Shown here: positions 33,901-41,082 of the stretch, one piece after another
How the letters are laid out: each line of letters opens with the position of its first letter
Numbering within the stretch: position 1 is the stretch's first letter
Assembly: GCF_025972045.1 (NCBI RefSeq)
Contig: NZ_JAPDHX010000003.1
Location: 557,062-621,061, forward strand
Direction: 5' to 3'
From: Micropruina sonneratiae
Lineage (GTDB): Bacteria; Actinomycetota; Actinomycetes; Propionibacteriales; Propionibacteriaceae
DNA length: 64,000 nucleotides
Program-made: the position numbers and the translations under genes
The notes under the pieces: generated by a model
Databases searched by the model: none
The model's input: only the letters and a program-made list of their open reading frames with translations
What the model was told of the DNA's origin: nothing

Positions 33901-34706
33901 AGGCGCTGCACAGCCCGCTGCTGGAAGTGCTGGACGAGGAGTCCTACATCATGATCGGGCGCGCCCTGCTGCACGGGCTGCGCGGCGAGTCGGAGGCGGC
34001 CCGGCAGTCGCTGGCGCGACTGAGCGACGAGTTCATGGGCAGCGAGGACCCGCAGGACCGGGCCAGCCTGGCGTCCGCCAAAGCCGCCCTGGCGCTGGCC
34101 GATGGCGACCTGGAGGGCGCCTTCGGGTACGCGATCAGTTGCCTCACCTACCTGGGGACGCAGCTGCCCTTCGGCGGCGATGACGGCCGCATCGTCTGGC
34201 CCCTGGCCGCGCGCGCCGCGCACGAACTCGGCCGGTTCACCGACGAGGCCGACCTGCTGGCCGCGTACGAGGCGCAGCCCAAGGGCGCGGTGGCTCCGCT
34301 GCAACGGGCCGAGGCCGAACTCGTCACCGCCCGGCTCGCCGCGGTCAGCGGCGATCAGCAGGCGGCCGGACTCTTCGACAAGGCGGTGGCGACGGTGCGG
34401 CGGATCTCGCCGCCCTACAACCTGGCCCACGCGCTGCTCGACCACGCGGAGTATCTGCTCGGTGCGGGCGAGGGAGCCGGCGTGGCCGCGCTGATCGACG
34501 AGGCCCTGGCCATCGCCGTCCAACTCAGGTGCCTGCCACTGGCGGCGCGCGCCGAGACGGTGTCGGCGGCCGCGTCCGCGGGCTACGACGTGGCCGCGCC
34601 CGTGGTCAGCGGGCCGTCGGCACCGTCGCCGGACACGGCAACGGGCGGGATCTCCCCCCAGGATCCCGCCCGTACGCCCGCTGCCGAAGGTGCTCAGGTC
34701 AGATGA
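30987..34706 (+). CDS. Adenylate/guanylate cyclase with zinc ribbons, AAA ATPase and TPR-like repeats
   Basis: A 1239-residue multidomain signal protein. Residues about 1-55 are two zinc ribbons (CGAC...CADCG and CPSCG...CGDCG). Residues about 85-265 are a class III cyclase domain whose key residues are all present: metal Asp in VLFVDLVGFTT and FIGDAVMAVWG, Lys in EKFIGD, Asp-Asn-Arg in GDAVNTAARIQ. Residues about 305-560 are a STAND-type ATPase (Walker A GPAGVGKSR, residue about 311). The rest is helical repeats of TPR type (about 700-1190), ending in a Pro/Ser tail. It probably makes cAMP in response to a signal sensed by the repeat part. Start ATG 30987 with GGGGAGGT six bases before it. 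Neighbour genes are a Crp-type regulator and a cAMP phosphodiesterase. Confidence 0.93.
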   Translation: MAVIRCGACGSESTVGKRFCADCGTPLQLACPSCGGQVGQGQRFCGDCGTPLTGPAVGAAGVPPQASTLDPATSLDRTASQAAPLSQRRLCSVLFVDLVGFTTVSEARDPEEVRELLSGYFDLARTVVGRYGGTIEKFIGDAVMAVWGTPVATELDAERAVRAALDLVDGVQQLGAECGIPQLTARAGVLTGEVAVTIGATNQGMVAGDAVNTAARIQSAAAPGTVYIDATTQRLTADAILAAERGPHLLKGKTEPEPLWQATQVVSATGGTQRVDGLEAPLIGRNAEFRSIREMFHASADRRQPRLVLVTGPAGVGKSRLGWEFEKYVDGLVDTTLWHRGRCLAYGQGMVYWALAEVVRQRFRIAEDDPPDVAAARFAEGLDRWVPDAAERDFIAPRLGRLIGVAGRGDSGASLAREDLFAGWRRFFERLAATHPVTILIEDLHHGAADLLDFLDHLVDWAHNLPIFVLAFGRSELELTNPGFGSGRNRATIALDPLDATSMDAIVDALVPGMPAVARRQITERSEGIPLYAVESIRALVDRGVIQETDAGYRLVGGAQAIGRLAVPDSLRALLAARLDALDPVARRVVADASVLGATFPAEALMAVSGLDRPEASRVLADLLRREVFTISADPLSPQRGNYGFAQEMLRQVAYDTLSRRDRKTRHLRVAQHLRDTFPNDGEEVVDAVARHYADALDAAPEDADRDEIQQQLVSTLVRAAERSRRTGAPGRAAESFAAAADLLVGDEPLTAARLLIRAADTGGVATDQFQIVGWAERAGELARAAGAGRIEAIAMMWKGRSLRRLGRHTEARELLSHALSVLRTDPDLDTLDALESLASLETFAGTTDGLTVLGEMFELANKLGVDDQRFPRLLVSQAIHHENVGEHRLAEMYFREAIRYAERDGLLYEVAEASLNLGNALLCTDPRASIEPTQRAIDAAVESGGTYLLGTAFANLAYAHLQLEDWDKAEQALHSPLLEVLDEESYIMIGRALLHGLRGESEAARQSLARLSDEFMGSEDPQDRASLASAKAALALADGDLEGAFGYAISCLTYLGTQLPFGGDDGRIVWPLAARAAHELGRFTDEADLLAAYEAQPKGAVAPLQRAEAELVTARLAAVSGDQQAAGLFDKAVATVRRISPPYNLAHALLDHAEYLLGAGEGAGVAALIDEALAIAVQLRCLPLAARAETVSAAASAGYDVAAPVVSGPSAPSPDTATGGISPQDPARTPAAEGAQVR
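34641..34673 (+). other. Strong hairpin inside the cyclase 3' coding end
   Basis: A perfect 12-bp stem (ACGGGCGGGATC / GATCCCGCCCGT) with a 9-nt loop, ending 33 nt before the cyclase stop codon. It falls in the low-complexity tail of the protein. It could serve as a terminator that the reading frame has run through, or as a 3' end for the convergent VEGH gene. Confidence 0.7.
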
Positions 34707-34942
34707 CCCGTGCCCCCACCCCCCGTCGGCGCCGGCCGCTGCGGCGTCCGGTCGGTGACCGGATGCTCGTCGTCCAGGAACATCCCGAACCGGCCGTGAC
34801 CCTCGACCTCGATGGGATCGACCTGGGCCGGACGCCGGCGCTGCGGCTGTCCGTCCCGAGCGGAGGGGTATGTGCGGATGTGACCCTCGACGTCGTCCCC
34901 CACGACGGGCTGTGCCCCCGTTGCCCGGTCACTGTCGCTCAT
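34694..34942 (-). CDS. Small protein with two VEGH motifs
   Basis: An 82-residue, hydrophilic protein of no family I can name. The sequence starts MSDSDRATGAQPVVGDDVEGHIRTYP and later has PIEVEGHGRFGMFLDDEHPV, so the motif (D/E)-VEGH occurs twice, about 30 residues apart. The rest is Pro/Arg/Gly-rich and probably disordered. The ATG at 34942 has GAGGGAG before it. It overlaps the end of the cyclase gene tail to tail by 13 bp and is divergent from the Crp-type regulator. A larger in-frame start at 35101 is not supported. It may be a peptide precursor or small adaptor of the cyclase; both are conjecture. Confidence 0.6.
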   Translation of the reverse strand: MSDSDRATGAQPVVGDDVEGHIRTYPSARDGQPQRRRPAQVDPIEVEGHGRFGMFLDDEHPVTDRTPQRPAPTGGGGTGHLT

Positions 34943-35023
34943 GGTCCGCTCCCTCATTCGATCGCCCTCGGTTCGTCCGAGCCGATGGGAACATCCTGGC
35001 CGCTCGCGACCGGCCCGTCTGTG

Positions 35024-35044
35024 CGCACCGGCACCGCCGGTGCG
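35024..35044. promoter_or_regulatory. Inverted repeat between the VEGH gene and the Crp-type gene
   Basis: CGCACCGG and CCGGTGCG, 8-bp perfect arms with a 5-bp spacer, in the 161-bp divergent region. It could be a regulator site or a 5'-leader hairpin. It does not match the TGTGA-N6-TCACA Crp site. Confidence 0.4.
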
Positions 35045-35103
35045 TACCGGAGACGACACAACGCGGCAGGTGCGGCGCCGACGCCACGGGGGAGTGGTCA
35101 TTG

Positions 35104-35760
35104 ATGGAGTGGGAGATCCTGCGCAACCTCGAACCGGGGGACCGTCGCCGGGTGCTGGCCGGCGCTTCCCGCCGCCGCTACCGCAACGGCGAGCACCTGT
35201 TCCACCAGTCCGATCCCGGTGACTCGGTGCACCTGATCGAACGCGGCCACGTGGCCATCCAGGTGGTGAACCCGCAGGGCACCACGTTGATCCTGACCGT
35301 GCTCGGTCCCGGCGGCTTCTTCGGCGAGCAGGCGCTGCTCGATCCGGAATCGCGGCGCACGGCGTCCGCGGTGGCGGTGGGTGCGGTCGAAACGGCGGAG
35401 CTGCGCCGAACCCGCTTCCACGAGCTGCAGCGGCAGCACCCGCAGGTCACCATCGTGCTGGTCGAGATGCTGGCGGCGCAGGTGCGCAGGCTGTCCGAGC
35501 AGCTGCTGGACGCGCACACCTTGAGCGCCGAACAGCGCGTGCTGAAGCAGTTGCGGGTGCTGGCCGACAGCTTCGCCGAGGGCGAGTCGGCCGTCATACC
35601 GCTCACCCAGGAAGACCTGGCCAGCCTGGCCGGCACGACCCGGCCAACAGCCAATCGGGCCCTGCAGGGTCTGGTGGACGCCGGCCGCATCGTGTTGCGA
35701 CGTGGCCGCATCGAGGTGCCGGCCCGGTCGGCGCTGGGCGAACCCGAACGCCGCCGCTAG
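35104..35760 (+). CDS. Crp/Fnr-family transcriptional regulator
   Basis: A 218-residue regulator. Residues about 10-120 are a cyclic-nucleotide-binding domain with the phosphate-binding cassette GPGGFFGEQALLDPESRRTASAVAVG; Arg-Thr after FGEQAL matches the cAMP-binding Crp pattern. A dimerisation helix (LVEMLAAQVRRLSEQLLDAHTLSAEQRVLKQL) leads to a winged HTH: TQEDLASLAGTTRPTANRALQGLVDAG. With a cyclase and a cAMP phosphodiesterase as neighbours, cAMP is the likely ligand. ATG 35104 follows GGGGGAG. The stop shares 4 bp (CTAG) with the convergent phosphodiesterase stop. Confidence 0.92.
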   Translation: MEWEILRNLEPGDRRRVLAGASRRRYRNGEHLFHQSDPGDSVHLIERGHVAIQVVNPQGTTLILTVLGPGGFFGEQALLDPESRRTASAVAVGAVETAELRRTRFHELQRQHPQVTIVLVEMLAAQVRRLSEQLLDAHTLSAEQRVLKQLRVLADSFAEGESAVIPLTQEDLASLAGTTRPTANRALQGLVDAGRIVLRRGRIEVPARSALGEPERRR

Positions 35761-36602
35761 CCCTCCGGGCGCGGGGGGAATCCGTACAGCGTGGGCAGGG
35801 CTGTGGTCGGCGTGGAGGTGTGCACGAGCCGGTCGGGGTACACGTGCAGCAGGCTGATCGCCTGCCCGCCGCCCTGGCCGCGCACCCAGCCGTCGGGCGC
35901 GAGGGGGTCGGTGCTATAGCAGCAGGCGGCCGCCACCCACACCGGCACCCCGGCGAAGCTGCTGCTGGTGGCGTAGTGCAGGTGCCCGGCGATGATGCCG
36001 CGGACGTCGCGGCCGGCCAGCACGGCGGCGAGCCGCTGCTGGCCGTGCAGCTCGATCGTGTCCGAGGGGGCGATCACCACCGGCAACGGCGGGTGGTGCA
36101 TCGCGATGACGGTGCCCCGCGGCGCGGGCTCGGCCAGCGTCGCGGCCAGCCAATCGAGCTGGTCGTCGCTCAGGGCGCCGTGGTGCAGCCCCGCCACGCT
36201 GGTGTCGAGCGCCACCAACCGCAGCCCCGCCAGATCGTGCACGGCGACCAGCTCCGTTCCGGCGGCTGGGGCGTCGACACCGCCGAGCAGTTCGCTGCGG
36301 AACGCGTCGGCGCGGTCGTGGTTGCCCATCACCCAGATCAGGGCTGCGCCGAACTGCTGCGCCACCGGTTCGAGCAGCGCCCGGGCCCGGGCGTAGGAGG
36401 CCTGCGCGCCGTCGTCGGCGACGTCGCCGGTCACCACGATCGCTGCCGGGACGACACCGGACGCGGTGAGCCGGCCGATCGCGTCGCCGAGCTGGGCGTC
36501 GGCGTCCACCACCCCGAACAGCGGAGCCGCGTCCGCGGTGAGGTGCAGGTCGCTGAGGTGCACGATCACCTGCTCGGCGAGCGGATGCTGACCCGGTGTC
36601 AT
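35757..36602 (-). CDS. 3',5'-cyclic-nucleotide phosphodiesterase, Rv0805-like metallophosphoesterase
   Basis: A 281-residue calcineurin-type phosphoesterase. All five metal motifs are present: IVHLSDLHL, VVTGDVADDG, WVMGNHDRAD, MHHPPLPVV and AGHLHYATSS. The segments LFGVVDADAQLG and VAVHDLAGLRLVALDTSVAGLHHGALSDDQLDWLAATLAEPAPRGTVIAMHHPPLP are very similar to the mycobacterial cAMP phosphodiesterase Rv0805. It would lower cAMP, opposing the cyclase two genes away. The ATG at 36602 lacks an obvious Shine-Dalgarno. It faces the Crp-type gene with a 4-bp stop overlap. Confidence 0.92.
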   Translation of the reverse strand: MTPGQHPLAEQVIVHLSDLHLTADAAPLFGVVDADAQLGDAIGRLTASGVVPAAIVVTGDVADDGAQASYARARALLEPVAQQFGAALIWVMGNHDRADAFRSELLGGVDAPAAGTELVAVHDLAGLRLVALDTSVAGLHHGALSDDQLDWLAATLAEPAPRGTVIAMHHPPLPVVIAPSDTIELHGQQRLAAVLAGRDVRGIIAGHLHYATSSSFAGVPVWVAAACCYSTDPLAPDGWVRGQGGGQAISLLHVYPDRLVHTSTPTTALPTLYGFPPRPEG

Positions 36603-36658
36603 GCGCGTACCGTAGTGCGCCGCGTGCCTCCGTGGGAGAGGGTGCCGACCGGCAGACG

Positions 36659-36691
36659 ACGGCGGCCCCGGGAGCCTCCCGGGACCGCCGT
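36659..36691 (-). terminator. Hairpin terminator after the metallopeptidase gene
   Basis: ACGGCGG and CCGCCGT, then CCCGGGAG and CTCCCGGG around a single C at the centre, with one mismatch (c/a). It is 11 nt past the stop of the minus-strand gene. No U-run, as is common in actinobacteria. Confidence 0.75.
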
Positions 36692-36702
36692 GTCGCGCCG
36701 CC

Positions 36703-38337
36703 TCAGCCGGCCGGGTTGGCCACCCGGTTGCGGGTCTGGGCGTTGTCGGCCCTGGCTTGGCTGCGCTGGGCGCCGGTGACGCACACGTCGTCGCCCACCC
36801 AGGCCTCCCGCCACACGTAGCCCTGCCGGCAGGTGTGCGCCCCGTAGGCGCCGTTGACCCAGCGCGACGCCTTCACGGCGTTGTCGTTGGCCACCTGCGC
36901 CCGGGTCGCGCCGGTCACGCAGACATAGTCGGCGGCGTCCCCCTGACGCCAGACGTAGCCGGGGGCGCAGGTGTTCGGTCCGTAGACCAGCCGGGCCGGG
37001 TTGCGCCGGGCGGAGGCCTGGGCGTTGTCGGCCTTGGCCTGGGTGCGTTGGGCGCCGGTGACGCACACGTCGTCGCCGCTGAACGCCTCGCGCCACACGT
37101 AGCCCTGCACGCAGGTGTGCGGACCGTAGGCGCCGTTGACCCAGCGCGACGCCTTCACGGCGTTGTCGGCGGCCACCTGTGACCGGGTCGCCCCGGTCAC
37201 GCAGACGTGGTCGGAAGCGCGCGCCTCGCGCCACACCCAGCCCTGCAGGCAACGGTCGGCGATCTGCGAGGTGATCTGCACGGTCGCGGTGCTGCCGGTG
37301 GTGAGTACCTTGATGGTGACGCCGTTGGCGCTGATCGACTGGGCCGGCGGCTTGCCGGCGGTGTTCAGCGCTCGCAGCAGGGTCGGCGTCCCGTTCTTCA
37401 CCTCGTGGATCAACACGGTGGACTTCGGAATGCCCTTGGTCCAGCCCGACTTCGACTGGTACTCCACGGTGTAGTAGTTGTACAGGTCACCGGGGTTGAA
37501 CGGGACGCGGACCAGCAGGCTGCCGCTGCGGGAGCGCTTCTGCAGCGGCGCCAGCCGGACGACGCCGGACGATCCGCCGCCCGAGCCGAAGGTGCGGACG
37601 CGGTCCATCGGCAGCCAACCCAACTTGTCGCGGTTGTAGGCGTTCATCCCGACGCCGGCCTCGCCGAAGGTGCCGGTGTCGAAGCTGTAGACGTGCTGGG
37701 CGCTCATCTGATCCCACATGTCGTCGTACTCGCCGGGTTGCGACCACGTCGCGTTCTGGTAGCTGGTGTCGTTGCTGAACGAATGCCCGAGGTCGTAGCC
37801 GTGCAGCATCTCGTGCGAGGCGAAGCGGACGTTCCAGGCGCCCGGGTCGAGCAGCACCCGCCCTCCGGACGCTCCGGAGTCCATCTGGGCGTTGATGATG
37901 ACGGCGATCCGGTTGCCGGCCGGGACGCTGTAGCCGGCGTTGGCCGCGGTGTTCACGCAGTCGTTGATCTTGTCCCAGCGCGACTTGCCCGCCTCCTGGG
38001 CCTGCGTGTACGGCATGGTGTACCACCCCCGGACGTCGGCGTTGATCGCGACCTTGCCGTAGCTCTGGTTGAGGAAGTAGTCGTACAACCCCTTCATACC
38101 GGCCCCGGCGGAGCCGAAGAACTGCTTGAAGAAGGTCTTGGTCTGCGGCTCGCCCGAGACGTCCGACATCTTGCACAGCAGCACCGACCAACCGTTCTCG
38201 GTGCGGATCGGGACGGCCTGCGCGCTCGGCGTCAGGCCGGGAAGGACGGCCAGGCCGGCCAGCGCGGAAACGCCGGCAGCGGCGGCCCGCAACCCGAACC
38301 GGGCGACTGCGGTGGCTGGTGGACAGGATCGAAGCAT
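36703..38337 (-). CDS. Secreted M6-like metallopeptidase with four Cys/Trp repeats
   Basis: A 544-residue exported protein. A long signal region (MLRSCPPATAVARFGLRAAAAGVSALAGLAVLPGLTPSAQA) is followed by a domain with SHEMLHGYDLGHSF at about residue 178, an HExxH-x5-H zinc-peptidase motif as in M6-like and related families. The C-terminal 190 residues are four repeats of C-x-x-G-x-VWR-x-A-x3-D-x-VCVTG-x-x-R-x-Q-x3-DN, in two pairs, with Tyr/Pro linkers such as WVNGAYGPHTC. Repeats 1-2 and 3-4 look like a duplicated pair. Such repeats may bind substrate or cell wall; the exact role is unknown. It is read alone on the minus strand and ends at a strong hairpin. Confidence 0.8.
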   Translation of the reverse strand: MLRSCPPATAVARFGLRAAAAGVSALAGLAVLPGLTPSAQAVPIRTENGWSVLLCKMSDVSGEPQTKTFFKQFFGSAGAGMKGLYDYFLNQSYGKVAINADVRGWYTMPYTQAQEAGKSRWDKINDCVNTAANAGYSVPAGNRIAVIINAQMDSGASGGRVLLDPGAWNVRFASHEMLHGYDLGHSFSNDTSYQNATWSQPGEYDDMWDQMSAQHVYSFDTGTFGEAGVGMNAYNRDKLGWLPMDRVRTFGSGGGSSGVVRLAPLQKRSRSGSLLVRVPFNPGDLYNYYTVEYQSKSGWTKGIPKSTVLIHEVKNGTPTLLRALNTAGKPPAQSISANGVTIKVLTTGSTATVQITSQIADRCLQGWVWREARASDHVCVTGATRSQVAADNAVKASRWVNGAYGPHTCVQGYVWREAFSGDDVCVTGAQRTQAKADNAQASARRNPARLVYGPNTCAPGYVWRQGDAADYVCVTGATRAQVANDNAVKASRWVNGAYGAHTCRQGYVWREAWVGDDVCVTGAQRSQARADNAQTRNRVANPAG

Positions 38338-38464
38338 GGGCGTTCCCCCTCGTGAGCCGGCGCCGTGGCCGGACTGTTGCCTGGCTGGGGAGAGCGGACG
38401 GGGTCGGCGCAGATACCGGACTGGGTAGTTGTACCGCCGGCATCCGGCCGGGGCAGGGACTCGC

Positions 38465-38487
38465 CATTCCGGGCTTGCCCCGGTGAC
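38465..38487. repeat. REP-like palindrome copy, degenerate
   Basis: CATTCCGGGCTTGCCCCGG then TGAC, within the 208-bp gap between efeB and the peptidase gene. It resembles the CATCCCGG...CCGGGATGAC elements elsewhere in the window. Confidence 0.45.
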
Positions 38488-38545
38488 TGGGGTGCCGGCC
38501 CAGGGACGATGAAATCCCGTCGTTGGCCGGATGACGACCAGCGGT

Positions 38546-39841
38546 TCAGGCGAAGAGTGCCTGTCCGATGTAGCTTCCGGTGGGCGGGCCCGGGGGAATG
38601 GCGAAGATGCCCGAGCCCACGTGCCGGATGTACTCGTTGAGCAGGTCGAACCTGCCGAGCCGGTTCTGCAGGTCGATGAAGTGCTGGGGGTCGTTCTGGT
38701 AGCTGATGAACAGCAGTCCGGCGTCCAGCAGGCCCTGGTCGTTGAGACCGTCGGTGAAGTTGTAGCCGCGGCGCAGGATCTTCACTCCAGCGTTGTTCTC
38801 GGGTGCGGCCAGCGCGATGTGCGAGGCCTGGTCGATCACGTAGCCGCCGTCACCACGCGCGGCGAAGTCGGGCGTGTCGAACTCGGCGGTGCCGGTCAGC
38901 GGGGCGCCCTCGTCCTTGGTGCGGCCGAAGATGCGCTGCTGGTCGGAGATCCGGTCGAAGTCCCACGTCTCGATGGTCATGGTGATCTTGCGGACCACCT
39001 GGTAGGTTCCGCCCGCCATCCACCCGGCGTCCTCGCCCAGCCACACGAACCGGTCGTAGTCGTCGTCGCCGGCCACATTGCGGGTGCCGTCCTTGAACCC
39101 CATCAGGTTGCGTGGGGTCTCCTGGCCGGGCCCGGCGCTGGCCCGGCCGAAGCCGAGCACCACCCAGTGGGTGTGCGCCGTGGTGGTCACCATCCGGGCC
39201 AGGTTCCGCACGGCGTGGTAGGCCACCTGTGGGTCGTCGGCGCACGCCTGCAGGGACAGGTCGCCGCCGGTCAGTCCGGCCTGCAGCACGTCGCCGGGAA
39301 TGCGCGGCAGGTCGGCCAGCAGCGCCGGCCGCTTGGCGGCCAGGCCGTAGCGGTCGTCGAAGACGCCGGGGCCGAGCCCGACGGTCACGGTGAGGGACGC
39401 CGGGGCGAGTCCGTACGCCTCACCGGTGTCGGTGCCCACGGCGTCCGGACGGCTGGGCTCGACGGTGCCGATCGTCTTGCCCTGGGTGAGTTGGGCGATC
39501 GCCGCGCTCCACCGGGCCAGCAGCACCTGCAGGTCCTGGGCGTCGGTGCCGGCGTTGAGGTTGAACGTCATGAACACCGAGTGCCGTTGCGGCGGGGTGC
39601 GGATGCCGGCCTGGTGGGTCTGGTCGTAGAAGGGGACGATCCGCGTCAGGTCGACCTCGTCGGTGGCGGAAGTGCTCGCCGAGGTGGGTGTCGTCGCGGG
39701 CTGGGTCGCGCCGGTCAGCAGGCCGGCGGTGACCCCAGCGCCCACCGTCGCACCCGCGGCAGCGGCCGCCGCGCCGCCGGCCAGGAGCCGGCGGCGGGAC
39801 GGCCCCGACGCAGCGGGGGGTGGCGTCCGGTTCTGCGTCAC
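38546..39841 (-). CDS. efeB: Deferrochelatase/peroxidase EfeB (DyP type)
   Basis: A 431-residue haem peroxidase of the DyP family, exported by the Tat route: the N-terminus has SRRRLLAGGAAAAAAGATVGAG with the twin arginines. The signature GFKDGTRNV is at about residue 245 (Asp in GxxDG is catalytic), and the proximal-His region lies in the middle-to-C-terminal half. In the EfeUOB system it oxidises Fe(II) or strips iron from haem before uptake. It starts at GTG 39841 and overlaps the efeO stop (GTGA), so it is co-translated. Confidence 0.95.
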   Translation of the reverse strand: MTQNRTPPPAASGPSRRRLLAGGAAAAAAGATVGAGVTAGLLTGATQPATTPTSASTSATDEVDLTRIVPFYDQTHQAGIRTPPQRHSVFMTFNLNAGTDAQDLQVLLARWSAAIAQLTQGKTIGTVEPSRPDAVGTDTGEAYGLAPASLTVTVGLGPGVFDDRYGLAAKRPALLADLPRIPGDVLQAGLTGGDLSLQACADDPQVAYHAVRNLARMVTTTAHTHWVVLGFGRASAGPGQETPRNLMGFKDGTRNVAGDDDYDRFVWLGEDAGWMAGGTYQVVRKITMTIETWDFDRISDQQRIFGRTKDEGAPLTGTAEFDTPDFAARGDGGYVIDQASHIALAAPENNAGVKILRRGYNFTDGLNDQGLLDAGLLFISYQNDPQHFIDLQNRLGRFDLLNEYIRHVGSGIFAIPPGPPTGSYIGQALFA

Positions 39842-41082
39842 TTGGCCGTGGCCACCTTCTCGGCGATCTTCTGCATCGGCTGCTGCAGCGCCAGCACCGC
39901 CTGGCTGAGCGTCTTGGAATGCTTGCCGCGGTTCGCCGACGTCCAGGGCAGGTAGCCGCCGGGGGCCGACTTGTCGCGCAGTTCGGCCAGCGCGGCGTCC
40001 ACGTTGCCGAACTCGGTGACGACCTGGTTCATCAGGTCGGCGTCGATCTTCTCCAGGCCGGGCTGCAGGTAGGCGAACGCCTGCCGGGCACCCTCGACGT
40101 TGGCGGCGAAGTCGTTCAGGTCGGTGTGGCTGTACGCCTCCTCCTCGCCGGTGATCTTGCCCGACTGGACCTCTTCGAGCAGGGCGGCGGCACCGTTGGC
40201 GAGATCCTCGGGCTTGAACTCCAGGGTCTTCACCACCTCGACGAGGGTGCCGACGTTGGTGCTCAGGTCGGCGGCGTACTTCTTGGTGTCGGAGGTTATC
40301 TCACCGTTCTTCCACAGGTCGCGCTCGACGGCGTGGAAGCCCGACCAGCCGACCTTCTCGTCGAGGTTCGAGGCGCGCATGTCGATCAGGTAGTCGAGGT
40401 TGCCGGCGTTGTCGTCGACCTTGAACCCCTCCATCACGAAGCCCTCGACGTCGGACTCGATCTTCTCGTAGAAGGGGCGGGCCTGGACGTAGGCGGCCTT
40501 CGCCTCGTCGACGTCGCCGGAGTCGACGGCGGTCTTGAGGTTGGTCACGGCCGTCGCCATGTCCTCCGCCTGGCCGACCACCCAGGTCTGGTACTCCTTG
40601 GCGCCCTCGTTGAGCAGGGTGGCCGTGCTGCCGGTCGGGGACGCTGCGGCCTGCCCGGTGACGGTGAAGGTCTGCGTCTCGGGCTCCGCGCCCAGGCAGT
40701 ACAGGGTGTACGTGCCGCCGTCGAGGGTGACGGTGAAGCTGGCGGCGGGCAGGCCGGGGGCCAGGTTCTCCTTCTCGCCGAGGATCTTCAACTCGCTCTG
40801 CAACTCGACCTCGGTGATGGCGGTCGAACTGACGTTCTCGACGGTGAAGGTGACCGGCCCGGCCGGCGCCGTCAGGTGGTCGGCGGTGCAGGCGTCGCCG
40901 CCGTCACCGGTCAGCGTGACCTTCACCTGGGCGGCGCCGCCGGTGACCGGTGCGCTCCCGTCGGCGCCGGAGCTGGCGGCGGGACTGTTGCTGGCGACCG
41001 GCGTGGTGGCGCAGGCCGCCAGCGCCGCGGTCAGGACGAGGGCGGTACTGGCGCCGGCCACCGTCGTGAACTTACGAGACAT
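39838..41082 (-). CDS. efeO: Iron-uptake lipoprotein EfeO
   Basis: A 414-residue periplasmic/exported component of the EfeUOB iron system. A lipoprotein signal peptide ends at LTAALAAC. Residues about 50-130 are a cupredoxin-like domain (LTAPAGPVTFTVENVSSTAITEVELQ...GGTYTLYC). The C-terminal M75 domain (about 145-410) contains the HxxE metal motif in WSGFHAVERDLW. The start is ATG 41082 with AGGAGGA, inside the end of efeU (11-bp overlap). Confidence 0.95.
   Translation of the reverse strand: MSRKFTTVAGASTALVLTAALAACATTPVASNSPAASSGADGSAPVTGGAAQVKVTLTGDGGDACTADHLTAPAGPVTFTVENVSSTAITEVELQSELKILGEKENLAPGLPAASFTVTLDGGTYTLYCLGAEPETQTFTVTGQAAASPTGSTATLLNEGAKEYQTWVVGQAEDMATAVTNLKTAVDSGDVDEAKAAYVQARPFYEKIESDVEGFVMEGFKVDDNAGNLDYLIDMRASNLDEKVGWSGFHAVERDLWKNGEITSDTKKYAADLSTNVGTLVEVVKTLEFKPEDLANGAAALLEEVQSGKITGEEEAYSHTDLNDFAANVEGARQAFAYLQPGLEKIDADLMNQVVTEFGNVDAALAELRDKSAPGGYLPWTSANRGKHSKTLSQAVLALQQPMQKIAEKVATAK

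Noticed and set aside
31506..34523. 1005-codon open frame on the minus strand over the cyclase gene
   Set aside because: A high-GC antisense shadow: no start signal, His/Gln/Arg/Gly-rich translation with no domain, and the plus strand encodes a complete cyclase.
35024..35044. cAMP-receptor consensus site
   Set aside because: The inverted repeat is CGCACCGG/CCGGTGCG and does not match TGTGA-N6-TCACA.
34694..35101. Longer 135-residue version of the VEGH protein
   Set aside because: The N-terminal 53 residues are Arg-rich shadow sequence; GAGGGAG lies just before ATG 34942.
38338..38545. Riboswitch before the secreted peptidase gene
   Set aside because: I looked for cobalamin and cyclic-di-AMP-type conserved boxes and found none; only a REP-like copy is present.
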